Origin: Deltaproteobacteria bacterium
Lineage (GTDB): Bacteria > Myxococcota > XYA12-FULL-58-9 > JAUUZB01
Length of the DNA stretch: 6,773 nucleotides
Assembly (NCBI GenBank): GCA_030590185.1
Contig: JAUUZB010000217.1
Span: 1-6,773 of the forward strand
Direction of reading: 5' to 3'
Shown here piece by piece: positions 1-5,828 of the stretch (its first letter is position 1; the number at the start of each line of letters is the position of its first letter). The position numbers and the translations under genes are program-made. Under the pieces are notes generated by a model that searched no databases, was not told the origin of the DNA, and saw only the letters and a list, made by a program, of their open reading frames with translations.

Positions 1-1
1 G

Positions 2-70
2 GACGGCAACGATCTCAATTTCGATTCCACCGCGCTCCCGGTCCCGGTCCCGGCCGACATTGGGCTGTAG
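2..70 (+). CDS. 3' end of an unidentified gene, cut by the window start
   Basis: Frame 2 is open from the first base and ends with TAG at 68-70. It gives 22 residues ending in ALPVPVPADIGL. Most codons end in C or G (for example GAC, GGC, CTC, CCG, GTC), which matches the real genes in this window. The tail has alternating Pro-Val and no recognisable domain. The gene would converge with the lipoprotein gene that ends at 128, leaving a 57-base gap, a normal layout for two gene ends. The protein cannot be named from this fragment. A chance open frame is possible because the stretch is so short. Confidence 0.45.
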   Translation, partial: DGNDLNFDSTALPVPVPADIGL

Positions 71-97
71 GGGGGGACTCGACGTCGGAACTCTCCA

Positions 98-115
98 CGC
101 CGGTTCGACCGGGCG
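98..115. terminator. Weak hairpin between convergent gene ends
   Basis: CGCCGG at 98-103 pairs with CC plus GGCG at 109-115, with G111 bulged and a TTCGA loop, giving about six G-C pairs. It lies in the short gap between the plus-strand gene ending at 70 and the minus-strand gene ending at 128, where a shared terminator would sit. Neither side has a T-tract, so an intrinsic terminator is not established. Short G-C hairpins also arise easily by chance in DNA this GC-rich. Confidence 0.25.
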
Positions 116-127
116 AATCGGCAGCTC

Positions 128-1006
128 CTAGCAGTTGCCGTCCTTGCTGGAATCTCGCTCGCAGCTCGACGGATCCGGCGGATGGTGGCGCAGACAGTTG
201 TCGGTGCAGCCCATGTCGCCCATGGAGCACTTCGCCATGCAGCGAGCGAACTCACCGGCGCAGCGATCGAGGTCCGAGGCGCTGGCGCAGTGGTAGTAAC
301 GCTTGTTGACGCAGCAACGACCGCCGGAGCTCGGTGCGCCACCTGCGCTTGCGTCTGCGCCTGCGCCACCGCGGCCAATGGCGCCCATGATGCCGAAGGC
401 GTCGGAGGCGGTGAAGCCGGAGTCGCCCGAATCGTTGGCGGCCGCCGTCCCGTCCCCGGCGGCGCGGGCCTCTGCCTCCTGGGCCTCCGCTTCGGCCCGG
501 CGCGCGTCCGCCTCGGCTTGACGGGCCGACGCTTCGGCCTGGCGGGCGCCTGCTTCAGCCACAGCCGCGATTCGCCGCTCCGCTAGGACGGTCTCCTCCA
601 CGGCGGCCGCCCGCGGAACCACCTTGGCCCAGAGCGCCTCGGCAAAGGCCTTGGCCGCGGTGTAGGTCTCATCCTTGGTCTTTGACGGGACGCTCTTGAG
701 CGTCTTGATCTGCAGGCGAATGGTGACCACGTCGTTCTTCGACGACTTCTCGAAGAGAACGGTGGTGTTCTCATTGAAGGGCAGCCGCAGGCCGTTGTAG
801 TCCTCAACCGGCTGTAGCCCCTCCTCGGCGAGGACCTGATCCAGCGGTTCCACTGTGAATGCATAGTCGCCGTCGTAGGCCAGTGAGTAGGAGCGCGACT
901 CGTCGCTGCGCGCCGACTGGGAGCTACCGACGCCGGGCAGCGCTGAGATGATGCTGCCACAGCCGGCGGTAAGGAGAAGAAAAACGACGATGGCGGCCCG
1001 ACTCAT
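128..1006 (-). CDS. Predicted lipoprotein with coiled coil and ten-cysteine C-terminal tail
   Basis: The 292-residue protein starts with a lipoprotein signal peptide: MSRAA, a hydrophobic run, then the lipobox LTAGC with the acylated Cys at residue 16. The mature chain should therefore be membrane-anchored outside the cytoplasm. Residues about 35-130 form a mixed globular region, perhaps a small alpha/beta domain that I do not recognise. Residues about 131-185 are an Ala/Glu/Arg helix with four exact heptads, probably a coiled coil. A Gly/Ala/Ser-rich linker (about 186-229) leads to a tail with ten cysteines (231, 232, 240, 249, 256, 260, 267, 271, 282, 292), likely disulfide-bonded. The open frame extends upstream to 1120, but that extension would bury the signal peptide, and GAGGAG lies six bases before the ATG at 1006. 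The stop is TAG. Role unknown; a structural or envelope-spacing lipoprotein is a guess. Confidence 0.85.
   Translation of the reverse strand: MSRAAIVVFLLLTAGCGSIISALPGVGSSQSARSDESRSYSLAYDGDYAFTVEPLDQVLAEEGLQPVEDYNGLRLPFNENTTVLFEKSSKNDVVTIRLQIKTLKSVPSKTKDETYTAAKAFAEALWAKVVPRAAAVEETVLAERRIAAVAEAGARQAEASARQAEADARRAEAEAQEAEARAAGDGTAAANDSGDSGFTASDAFGIMGAIGRGGAGADASAGGAPSSGGRCCVNKRYYHCASASDLDRCAGEFARCMAKCSMGDMGCTDNCLRHHPPDPSSCERDSSKDGNC
464..547 (-). repeat. Four tandem 21-bp repeats encoding AR(Q/R)AEAx heptads
   Basis: Within the lipoprotein gene, residues 154-181 read as four consecutive seven-residue units: ARQAEAS, ARQAEAD, ARRAEAE and AQEAEAR. At DNA level these are four diverged 21-bp copies. 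Regular heptads with Ala at recurring positions fit a tight Ala-type coiled coil or long helix. The copies differ by several synonymous and conservative changes, so this is an old duplication rather than a fresh slippage product. Copy number could still vary between strains. Confidence 0.8.
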
Positions 1007-1012
1007 GCCCAG

Positions 1013-1018
1013 CTCCTC
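1013..1018 (-). promoter_or_regulatory. Shine-Dalgarno GAGGAG that fixes the lipoprotein start
   Basis: On the minus strand GAGGAG is followed by six bases (CTGGGC) and then the ATG at 1006. This supports the start directly before the signal peptide over the ATGs further upstream at 1120, 1093, 1090 and 1075. Confidence 0.75.
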
Positions 1019-1107
1019 GCGATTGTTGGAGAACAACGACGGCGTACCACCGGCTCGTTCGGTTTCATAGCTCATCCCCACCCCGGACATCATCGACAAC
1101 TGCCCGA

Positions 1108-1377
1108 ATGATCCGTTCACGGTTGAGCTGTTTGTTTGTGGCGGATTGGCTCAAAACGGAGGCGAGCGTTCGTGGTTGCGGCGTCGCTGACGCGGATGCC
1201 AACGCCAACGGCCTGATCGACTGCGAGGAGACAAACTCACCACGGCTGCCCGGTGGCTGCAGTTATGGGGCTACGGGGCTATTTGGAAACGCGTTGCCTC
1301 TGTTGACTCTGGGCCTGTTCGGGGGGCTGTGGCGTCGTCGGCGCCGCCCGTCGAGGTGCCGTAGCTCACCGGCGTAG
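1108..1377 (+). pseudogene. 3' remnant of a surface protein with calcium-loop motif and CTERM-like sorting tag
   Basis: The open frame is 89 codons, but only the second half looks like real protein. From about 1171 it reads GCGVADADANANGLIDCEE, resembling the Asp/Asn-rich calcium-binding loops (dockerin, EF-hand or thrombospondin type 3 style) seen near the ends of secreted proteins. A short linker leads to GGCSYG, a hydrophobic segment (FGNALPLLTLGLFGGLW) and RRRRR. That order of Cys, membrane segment and Arg cluster matches the layout of MYXO-CTERM and similar C-terminal sorting signals. Such tags act only on exported proteins, yet no signal peptide or body domain lies upstream, and the first 20 or so codons run into the leader of the divergent lipoprotein gene. 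I read it as a 5'-truncated gene. A small functional protein is possible but unlikely. The tail after the Arg cluster is longer than usual. Confidence 0.6.
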
Positions 1378-1378
1378 T

Positions 1379-2188
1379 GGTGTTGCAGCAAGGAAAGCTG
1401 GCCCGCGGTTGGCGGTCGGGATTCGGTCGGCGGGAAGGGATGGTGTCGAGATCTATGATGCTCAGACCGGGGATGTCGATTTTACGGTGCCCGGGAGTGA
1501 CTTCTTTGTGCACCATCTGGCGTAATCTCCCGCTGGCAATCGGCTCGCGGTCGGATTCCTCGGCAGGGAGACGGAGATCTGGGACCTTCCCAGCCGCGAG
1601 CTGGTGCAAAGGGTCGAGGGCCGCGGCCCTGTGGAGTTCTCCCCCGACGGCGAGGCTCTGTTCACGGCGGGGACGCACCGCGATATATTGCTCTCGACGG
1701 TAGCCGACGGCCGACGGCTGACGCGCATCATGGGTCACGGCGAGAGGGTCGAGGCCCTCGCCCTCTCACACGATGGCAAGCTGCTCGCCTCCGCCGATCA
1801 CCACGGACAGCTCAAGCTGTGGGAGACGACGGGGTGGACCGAGCCGCTGGAGCTCGAGGGGCACGGGCGTTAGATCAACGAGGTCCAGTTCTCACCCGAC
1901 GATCGATACCTGCTGACCGGCTCAGACGATTGGACCGCGCGCCTGTGGTCGGTCGAGACGGGAGAGTTGTTGCTCGTCCTGCGAGCACCCTCCGAATGCG
2001 CAGGCGTAGCCTTCTCGCCCGATGGCACAGAGTTCGCCATGACCTTGGGATCGAGAGTACAGGTGTTTCCACTCGATCTCTCCCTCCGAGATGCGGACCC
2101 CCAAGAGCTACTCGACGAGGCGGAGGCGGAGGCGGAGGCGAGTATGACCCTGGATGGCTTTTCGTTGGTGCCGCGGGAGGTCAACTGA
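1379..2188 (+). pseudogene. WD40-repeat beta-propeller pseudogene with two in-frame stops
   Basis: Frame 2 keeps WD40 character over its whole length. Six blade-like units of roughly 40 residues can be read, with recurring signatures: GVAARKAGPRLAVG and VEIYDAQTGD; SPAGNRLAVG and TEIWDLPSRE; VEFSPDGEALFTAG; LSHDGKLLASA and LKLWE; VQFSPDDRYLLTGSDD and ARLWSVETGE; VAFSPDGTEFAM. The tail DGFSLVPREVN ends at TGA 2186-2188. The frame is broken by TAA at 1523-1525, just before SPAGN, and by TAG at 1871-1873, between GHGR and INEVQFSP. Both sit inside conserved blade structure, so each replaces one residue without shifting the frame. No start codon, ribosome site or N-terminal blades precede 1379, where the previous remnant stops. 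WD40 propellers are protein-binding scaffolds, often fused to kinases or export signals in myxobacteria. Restart from GTG 1604 or ATG 2036 would yield only partial propellers. Confidence 0.85.
2117..2140 (+). repeat. GAGGCG hexanucleotide repeated four times
   Basis: Four perfect GAGGCG units encode Glu-Ala four times near the C-terminus of the WD40 remnant, after DPQELLD. Perfect identity between copies suggests recent slippage, or maintenance by it. The array stays in frame. Confidence 0.9.
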
Positions 2189-2226
2189 GGCAGGGCAGCG
2201 TACCGTCCTGGCCAGATCTCTCGTCC

Positions 2227-2271
2227 AGGCTGCGCCGACGACTCCGGTATGGGGCCCTCGGGAGCCAGCCT
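2227..2271. terminator. Possible hairpin between the WD40 remnant and the ABC operon end
   Basis: AGGCTG at 2227-2232 is complementary to CAGCCT at 2266-2271, and inside it CTCC at 2242-2245 can pair with GGAG at 2261-2264. It lies in the 82-base gap between two convergent ends (TGA at 2186-2188 on plus, TGA at 2273-2271 on minus). The loop is large and there is no T-tract, so this is only a candidate. Nothing better is visible in the gap. Confidence 0.2.
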
Positions 2272-2963
2272 CAAGTCGCCTTGCGCTCGTCCGCCGCGAC
2301 CTGGCCGTCGACCAGTCGCACCACCCGGTCCGCCTGCTCGAGCACCATCGGGTCGTGGGTGGAGAAGACGAAGGTGGTGCCGCGATCGCGGTTGAGCTGG
2401 CGCATCATCTCGACGAGGGATTTGCCGGTGGCCTGGTCGAGGTTGGCGGTCGGCTCGTCAGCCAAGACGACGGCGGGCTCTGAAGCGATCGCTCGGGCGA
2501 CCGCCACCCGTTGTTGCTGACCGCCGCTCATCTTGAGCGGCATGCTGTCGAGATAGTCGGCGAGCCCGAGTTGGTCAAAGAGCTCCCGCACTCGAGCGCG
2601 ACGCTGGGCCGCCGGCACCCCCTTGAGCTCCAACACGTACTCGGCGTTCTCCGCCGCGGTCAACACGGGAAAGAGGTTGTAGGCCTGGAAGACGAAACCG
2701 ATCAGATCGCGGCGCATGTCGGAGAGCTGGTCGTGCGACAGGCCGGAGAGGTTCCTGCCTCCCACGGCTACCGTCCCGGCGGTCGGCGCGTCGAGGGCGC
2801 CGATGATGTTGAGCAGGGTCGTCTTGCCGGAGCCGGAGGGCCCGGCGATCGCCATGAACTCCCCGTCCTCGACCGTCAGGTCGACGCCACGCAGGGCGCG
2901 CGTGGTGATCTCGCCTTGCTCGGTGTAATCCTTGGTCACGCCTTTGACTTCGACAACCGCCAT
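2271..2963 (-). CDS. ABC transporter ATP-binding protein, LolD/MacB type
   Basis: The 230-residue protein is a complete nucleotide-binding subunit that hydrolyses ATP on the cytoplasmic face to drive its paired permeases. In order it has Walker A GPSGSGKTT (residues 41-49), Q-loop FVFQ (90-93), signature MSGGQQQRVAVARA (145-158, Met replacing the usual Leu), Walker B VVLADEPT with the catalytic Glu (165-172), the D-loop after it, and the switch His in STHD (201-204). Length and motif context fit the LolD/MacB/DevA group that serves FtsX-type permeases. I chose the ATG at 2963 because GGAGGA precedes it by four bases. The ATG at 2975 (four residues longer) overlaps the upstream stop as TGATG and is the alternative. 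It is the last gene of the three-gene operon. LolD for lipoprotein release, MacB for export and DevA-like roles cannot be told apart from this subunit alone. Confidence 0.95.
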   Translation of the reverse strand: MAVVEVKGVTKDYTEQGEITTRALRGVDLTVEDGEFMAIAGPSGSGKTTLLNIIGALDAPTAGTVAVGGRNLSGLSHDQLSDMRRDLIGFVFQAYNLFPVLTAAENAEYVLELKGVPAAQRRARVRELFDQLGLADYLDSMPLKMSGGQQQRVAVARAIASEPAVVLADEPTANLDQATGKSLVEMMRQLNRDRGTTFVFSTHDPMVLEQADRVVRLVDGQVAADERKAT

Positions 2964-2967
2964 GTCT

Positions 2968-2973
2968 TCCTCC
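2968..2973 (-). promoter_or_regulatory. Ribosome binding site GGAGGA for the ATPase gene
   Basis: The minus strand reads TGATGGAGGAAGACATG. The GGAGGA lies between two candidate ATGs: the first overlaps the permease stop codon, the second follows the site by four bases. The site can serve only the second, at 2963, which decides the start choice. Ribosomes finishing the permease would stop within this site, so the pair is probably translationally coupled. Confidence 0.65.
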
Positions 2974-2974
2974 A

Positions 2975-4213
2975 TCAGTTGGCGCGCACGGCGTCAGCTG
3001 GGCAAAGCCGCGAGACCCGCCAGGCGGGATAGAAACCGACCATCAGGGTCAACAACCAGACGACCAACGCTGCCCGAACCGCGGGGAGCGGCTCGAGGAC
3101 CGGCCGGATCACCATGGCCATGGTGGAGCCGGCGAAGTCCATGCCCGCGCCGATCGACTCGCTCCAGTCGAGCAGTCCGTACTCGGCGCAGGCCCAGGTG
3201 ATCCCCACGCCTGCGACGGAGCCGAGCGCGACGCCGATGGCGCCGATCCAGAAGGCCTCGCCGAGGACCAGGGCCGTCAGACGCCAGCGCCGGGTGCCGA
3301 CCGCCATCATCACGCCGAACTCACGGGTACGCTCCATGACCGACATCAACATGGTGTTCAGGATCCCGAGGCCGACCAGCAGGTAGACAGCGAGGATCGA
3401 GATGAGCTCCACCTTGGAGATGATCCTCTCGAACTGGGCGAGGGCCGGAAAGAGCTCGGCAAAGGAGAGCACCTCATAGCGCTCCCCGAGCTCGGCCTCG
3501 ACGCGTTTCTCGAGCGGCCCGGCGAGGGAGGCCCGCGGTAGCTGGGCCAGGACCTGGTGGGCACCGGCGTCGACGCCGAGCAGCCGGCGCGCGGCGTCGG
3601 CGGTGACGAAGGCCTGGCTCTTGCCGACGGCGGGGGAGAGGGCGCGGAAGATCCCCCGCACCCGAAACATCTCAGCCCCCATCTCGCCGTCGACCCGCTG
3701 GGTCATCACCCGCACCTTGCTCTTCACCTTGAGCTTGAGCCGTTGGGCGAGACCCTCGCCGATGACGATGCCGCGCGGGTCGTCCGCCCTCAGCACCTCG
3801 CCCTCCCGCAGCGTCGTGAAGTAGTGGCTGAGCTGCGCCTCCTGCGCCGGATTGACGCCGAGCAGCCGCACCCCGCGACTGCCCCAGGCGCTCGAGGCCA
3901 GCCCCTGAACCAGGACACGCCATCCGACGTGACTCTCCGGCGGTGCGCCGGCCGCCAGTTGCCGAGCGACCCGTTCCGGGTCGGCGATCAGGTGGCGGGC
4001 GTCCTTTTTGCTCCGGTAGTCCTTGGCGTAGATCTCGATGTGGCCCATGCCGGTGTTGCCGAGGTCGTTCTGGGCGTCGTTCATCATGCCGGTCAAGATG
4101 CCGGAGTAGAACAACAGCAAGGCGAGGCCAAAACCGACGGCGCCGGCGTTGAGCAGGGTTCGTCGTCGGGTCCGCCAGAGTGACCGCCAGGATATCCTGA
4201 GTATACTCAACAT
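2975..4213 (-). CDS. ABC transporter permease, FtsX/LolC-E (MacB) family, second of two
   Basis: The 412-residue inner-membrane protein has the four-helix FtsX-like layout. A basic N-terminus (SLWRTRRRTLLNAG) leads into TM1 (about 20-43), then a large periplasmic domain (about 44-265, MacB_PCD type), TM2 (about 266-290), the conserved cytoplasmic ERTREFGVMMAVGTRR coupling segment (294-309), TM3 (about 313-343) and TM4 (about 380-396), ending WRVSRLCPADAVRAN. These permeases transmit ATP-driven motion to the periplasm to extract or move lipoproteins or other envelope substrates. The open frame continues upstream to 4471 inside the neighbouring gene, but MLSILRISWR at 4213 is the family-type start, and its ATG overlaps the upstream TAA as TAATG. 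It should pair with the product of 4213-5442 as a heterodimer, as LolC and LolE do. The pair is clearly paralogous but well diverged. Which is LolC-like and which LolE-like cannot be decided here. Confidence 0.93.
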   Translation of the reverse strand: MLSILRISWRSLWRTRRRTLLNAGAVGFGLALLLFYSGILTGMMNDAQNDLGNTGMGHIEIYAKDYRSKKDARHLIADPERVARQLAAGAPPESHVGWRVLVQGLASSAWGSRGVRLLGVNPAQEAQLSHYFTTLREGEVLRADDPRGIVIGEGLAQRLKLKVKSKVRVMTQRVDGEMGAEMFRVRGIFRALSPAVGKSQAFVTADAARRLLGVDAGAHQVLAQLPRASLAGPLEKRVEAELGERYEVLSFAELFPALAQFERIISKVELISILAVYLLVGLGILNTMLMSVMERTREFGVMMAVGTRRWRLTALVLGEAFWIGAIGVALGSVAGVGITWACAEYGLLDWSESIGAGMDFAGSTMAMVIRPVLEPLPAVRAALVVWLLTLMVGFYPAWRVSRLCPADAVRAN

Positions 4214-5442
4214 TAGATCTGCCTCACCGCTTCGACCGGGTTGAGGCGGGAGGCTTTCCAAGCGGGCCACAGACCGCCGGCTAGCGCCGTCAGGACCACG
4301 GTGACGGCAGCGCTGGTGATGGCCGAGAGCTTCGGCTGGAGGACGATGACCTTCGGCATCCGCATCTCGCCGAAGGCGGAGGTGTCGACGAGCTCCCCCA
4401 GGTTGATGGTGCCGACGCCGTAGAGGATGGCGACGCCGCAGACGATTCCGGCCACCAGGCCCACCCCGCATTGCATCAGCGATTCGGTGACCACCAAGCC
4501 GAGGATGCGCCGACGGGAGGTGCCGAGGGAGGCCATCACCCCGAACTCGCGGGTTCGCTCGAAGGCGGACATCGCCATGGTGTTGAGAATGCTGAGACCG
4601 ACGATGACGAAGACCAAAAAGTCGACGAAGTGGAAACCCTGGCGTTTGGACCGCACTATCCCCTCGAGCTCCGGTGCGATCTCCGCCCAGCCGAGCACCT
4701 CGAGGGTCTCGAGATCGAGGGCGTCACGGAGCACCCGGACCGGCTCAGAGACATCCTCAGCCTGGCCATCGATGTTGACCAGGATCTGGTGCACGCCATC
4801 GTCGAGGGCGAAGAACGCCTGGGCGTCCTCGAGGTGGAGGAACACGGCGCTGGCGTTCATCTCCGCCGAGCCGGCGTCGGCTAAGCCGACGATCTGGTAG
4901 AGGTCATTTGCCAAGGAGCCGTCCGCCGCCTCGCCGAGCAGGATTAGCTCGTCGCCCACCCCGACCTCGAGCTGCGCGGCGAGGTCCCGGCCGACCACCA
5001 CCTCCATGGCCGGAGTGGCGGCGAGGTCCCGTCCGCCCTCGGCCGGGTCGACCGCGAGCAGCTGGCTGCTAGCGCGCTCGCGGTCCGGTTGGAGGCCGAC
5101 GATCATGGCGGCGGTGGATAGCTCGCTAGCCGCGACCAAGCCGAAGCCGAGGACCCGCCGCAGCGGATGGGCGTTGGGGATCAACTGCGCGAGCTGCGCC
5201 TCCACCGCCTGCGGATCCGGCACGGTGTTGTAGATCGCCGGCTCCTCTTGGTAGCCGTTGCCGTGCACCTGCAAGTTGCCGAGGGTGGTGCGGGTCATGA
5301 TGGCGACCACCTCCTCCCAAACCCCGCCGCCGTAGCTGTGCATGAACACGATGCCGGTGACCCCGAAGGTCAGGCTGATCACCGTGATCAGGGTTCGACG
5401 CTTTTGACGCCAGATGTTGCGCCAGGCCATCTTGAGCAGCAT
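4213..5442 (-). CDS. ABC transporter permease, FtsX/LolC-E (MacB) family, first gene of the operon
   Basis: The 409-residue permease has the same plan as its neighbour. MAWRNIWRQKRRTL precedes TM1 (about 18-36), followed by a periplasmic domain (about 37-270), TM2 (about 272-292), the coupling motif ERTREFGVMASLGTSRRR (305-322), TM3 (about 322-350) and TM4 (about 372-393), ending WPAWKASRLNPVEAVRQI. The last part is the classic FtsX-family C-terminus and is better conserved than in the partner. The start at ATG 5442 has AGGGG about eight bases upstream. A GTG directly before it and the ATG at 5430 are alternatives. The open frame runs upstream to 5619, but that extension is Arg/Cys-rich, unlike the family, and would place extra residues before TM1. 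This gene leads the permease-permease-ATPase operon. The order and short overlaps imply one transcript and fixed stoichiometry. Confidence 0.93.
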   Translation of the reverse strand: MLLKMAWRNIWRQKRRTLITVISLTFGVTGIVFMHSYGGGVWEEVVAIMTRTTLGNLQVHGNGYQEEPAIYNTVPDPQAVEAQLAQLIPNAHPLRRVLGFGLVAASELSTAAMIVGLQPDRERASSQLLAVDPAEGGRDLAATPAMEVVVGRDLAAQLEVGVGDELILLGEAADGSLANDLYQIVGLADAGSAEMNASAVFLHLEDAQAFFALDDGVHQILVNIDGQAEDVSEPVRVLRDALDLETLEVLGWAEIAPELEGIVRSKRQGFHFVDFLVFVIVGLSILNTMAMSAFERTREFGVMASLGTSRRRILGLVVTESLMQCGVGLVAGIVCGVAILYGVGTINLGELVDTSAFGEMRMPKVIVLQPKLSAITSAAVTVVLTALAGGLWPAWKASRLNPVEAVRQI

Positions 5443-5497
5443 CACCCGTCCCCTGCGCCGCCGTGAGCTGCAGTGCTCTTTGCACGCGTCGCAGGAT

Positions 5498-5526
5498 CGT
5501 TTACCCGTCAGGTGGCGGCGGGACAA
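5498..5526 (-). promoter_or_regulatory. Candidate sigma70-like promoter for the ABC operon
   Basis: On the minus strand TTGTCC (5526-5521) is followed after exactly 17 bases by TAAACG (5503-5498). This matches four of six bases of the -35 consensus and three of six of the -10. Transcription would start near 5491, about 50 bases before the ATG at 5442. The match is modest and the start site is untested. Confidence 0.25.
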
Positions 5527-5763
5527 GGTCGTGCTACTGGTCCAACCCCGCGAGCCGTCTGATGTCTGCGCAGCTGCGAGCGCAAACATTCCCGCACCTG
5601 CGCGTCGCAACATCGACAACGTTCAAATCACTGCCGTAGTAGCGGTTCAGCATGCCACCGAGGCATTGTCTGCAACGAATCGGACCATCGGCCGACGTGT
5701 CGTTGGCGCCGGACCCAGCGCGAAACGCTTGGTCCCCGCCGCCTCCGCTGGGGTATGGTCTCC

Positions 5764-5811
5764 AAAACCAGCACGCCCGGAAGGCCGCTCGATGCGGACG
5801 GGCGGGGTTTT
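5764..5811 (+). promoter_or_regulatory. Terminator-like leader hairpin touching the ribosome binding site
   Basis: AAAACC (5764-5769) pairs with GGTTTT (5806-5811), CGCCCG (5774-5779) with CGGGCG (5799-5804), and CCGC (5785-5788) with GCGG (5794-5797) around a TCGAT loop. The structure ends in TTTT and the next base begins GAGGAGG, the ribosome site of the gene at 5829. A nested stem ending in a short T-run looks like an intrinsic terminator or attenuator, and the A-run on the left would let it act on the other strand too. Whether it controls the gene or simply blocks stray transcription is not shown by sequence. Confidence 0.35.
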
Positions 5812-5828
5812 GAGGAGGGACCGTTTCC

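Larger units (their letters stand above)
5443..5828. other. Divergent intergenic region between the ABC operon and the ExbB-like gene
   Basis: This 386-base stretch separates two genes transcribed away from each other, so it should hold both promoters. I see a sigma70-like candidate for the operon (5498-5526). For the plus-strand gene there is only a poor match, TTGGTC at 5729-5734 and TATGGT at 5754-5759 with a 19-base spacer. A hairpin at 5764-5811 precedes the ribosome site GAGGAGG (5812-5818) of the gene at 5829. Long open frames crossing the region on both strands have no family character and conflict with the real genes. I see no small gene or RNA gene that I can support. Confidence 0.6.

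Noticed and set aside
182..586. Plus-strand open frame of 134 codons, Ala/Gly/Cys-rich
   Set aside because: It is antisense to the lipoprotein coiled coil and Cys-rich tail, and its composition is explained by that repeat read backwards.
1007..1120. Longer lipoprotein with an extra 38 N-terminal residues
   Set aside because: It would place polar sequence before the signal peptide. The GAGGAG site and lipobox agree on the start at 1006.
1377..1703. Plus-strand open frame of 108 codons overlapping the WD40 remnant
   Set aside because: The WD40 signatures are in the adjacent frame. This frame has no domain and exists only because GC-rich sequence lacks stops.
1523..1873. Programmed stop readthrough or an amino acid coded by TAG in the WD40 gene
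   Set aside because: The two stops differ (TAA and TAG), no start or N-terminus is present, neighbouring genes use TAG and TAA as normal stops, and no recoding element is evident. Decay is simpler.
3557..4183. Plus-strand open frame of 208 codons inside the second permease gene
   Set aside because: It is fully antisense to a well-recognised FtsX-family permease. Its His/Pro/Glu-rich product is a reverse-complement shadow.
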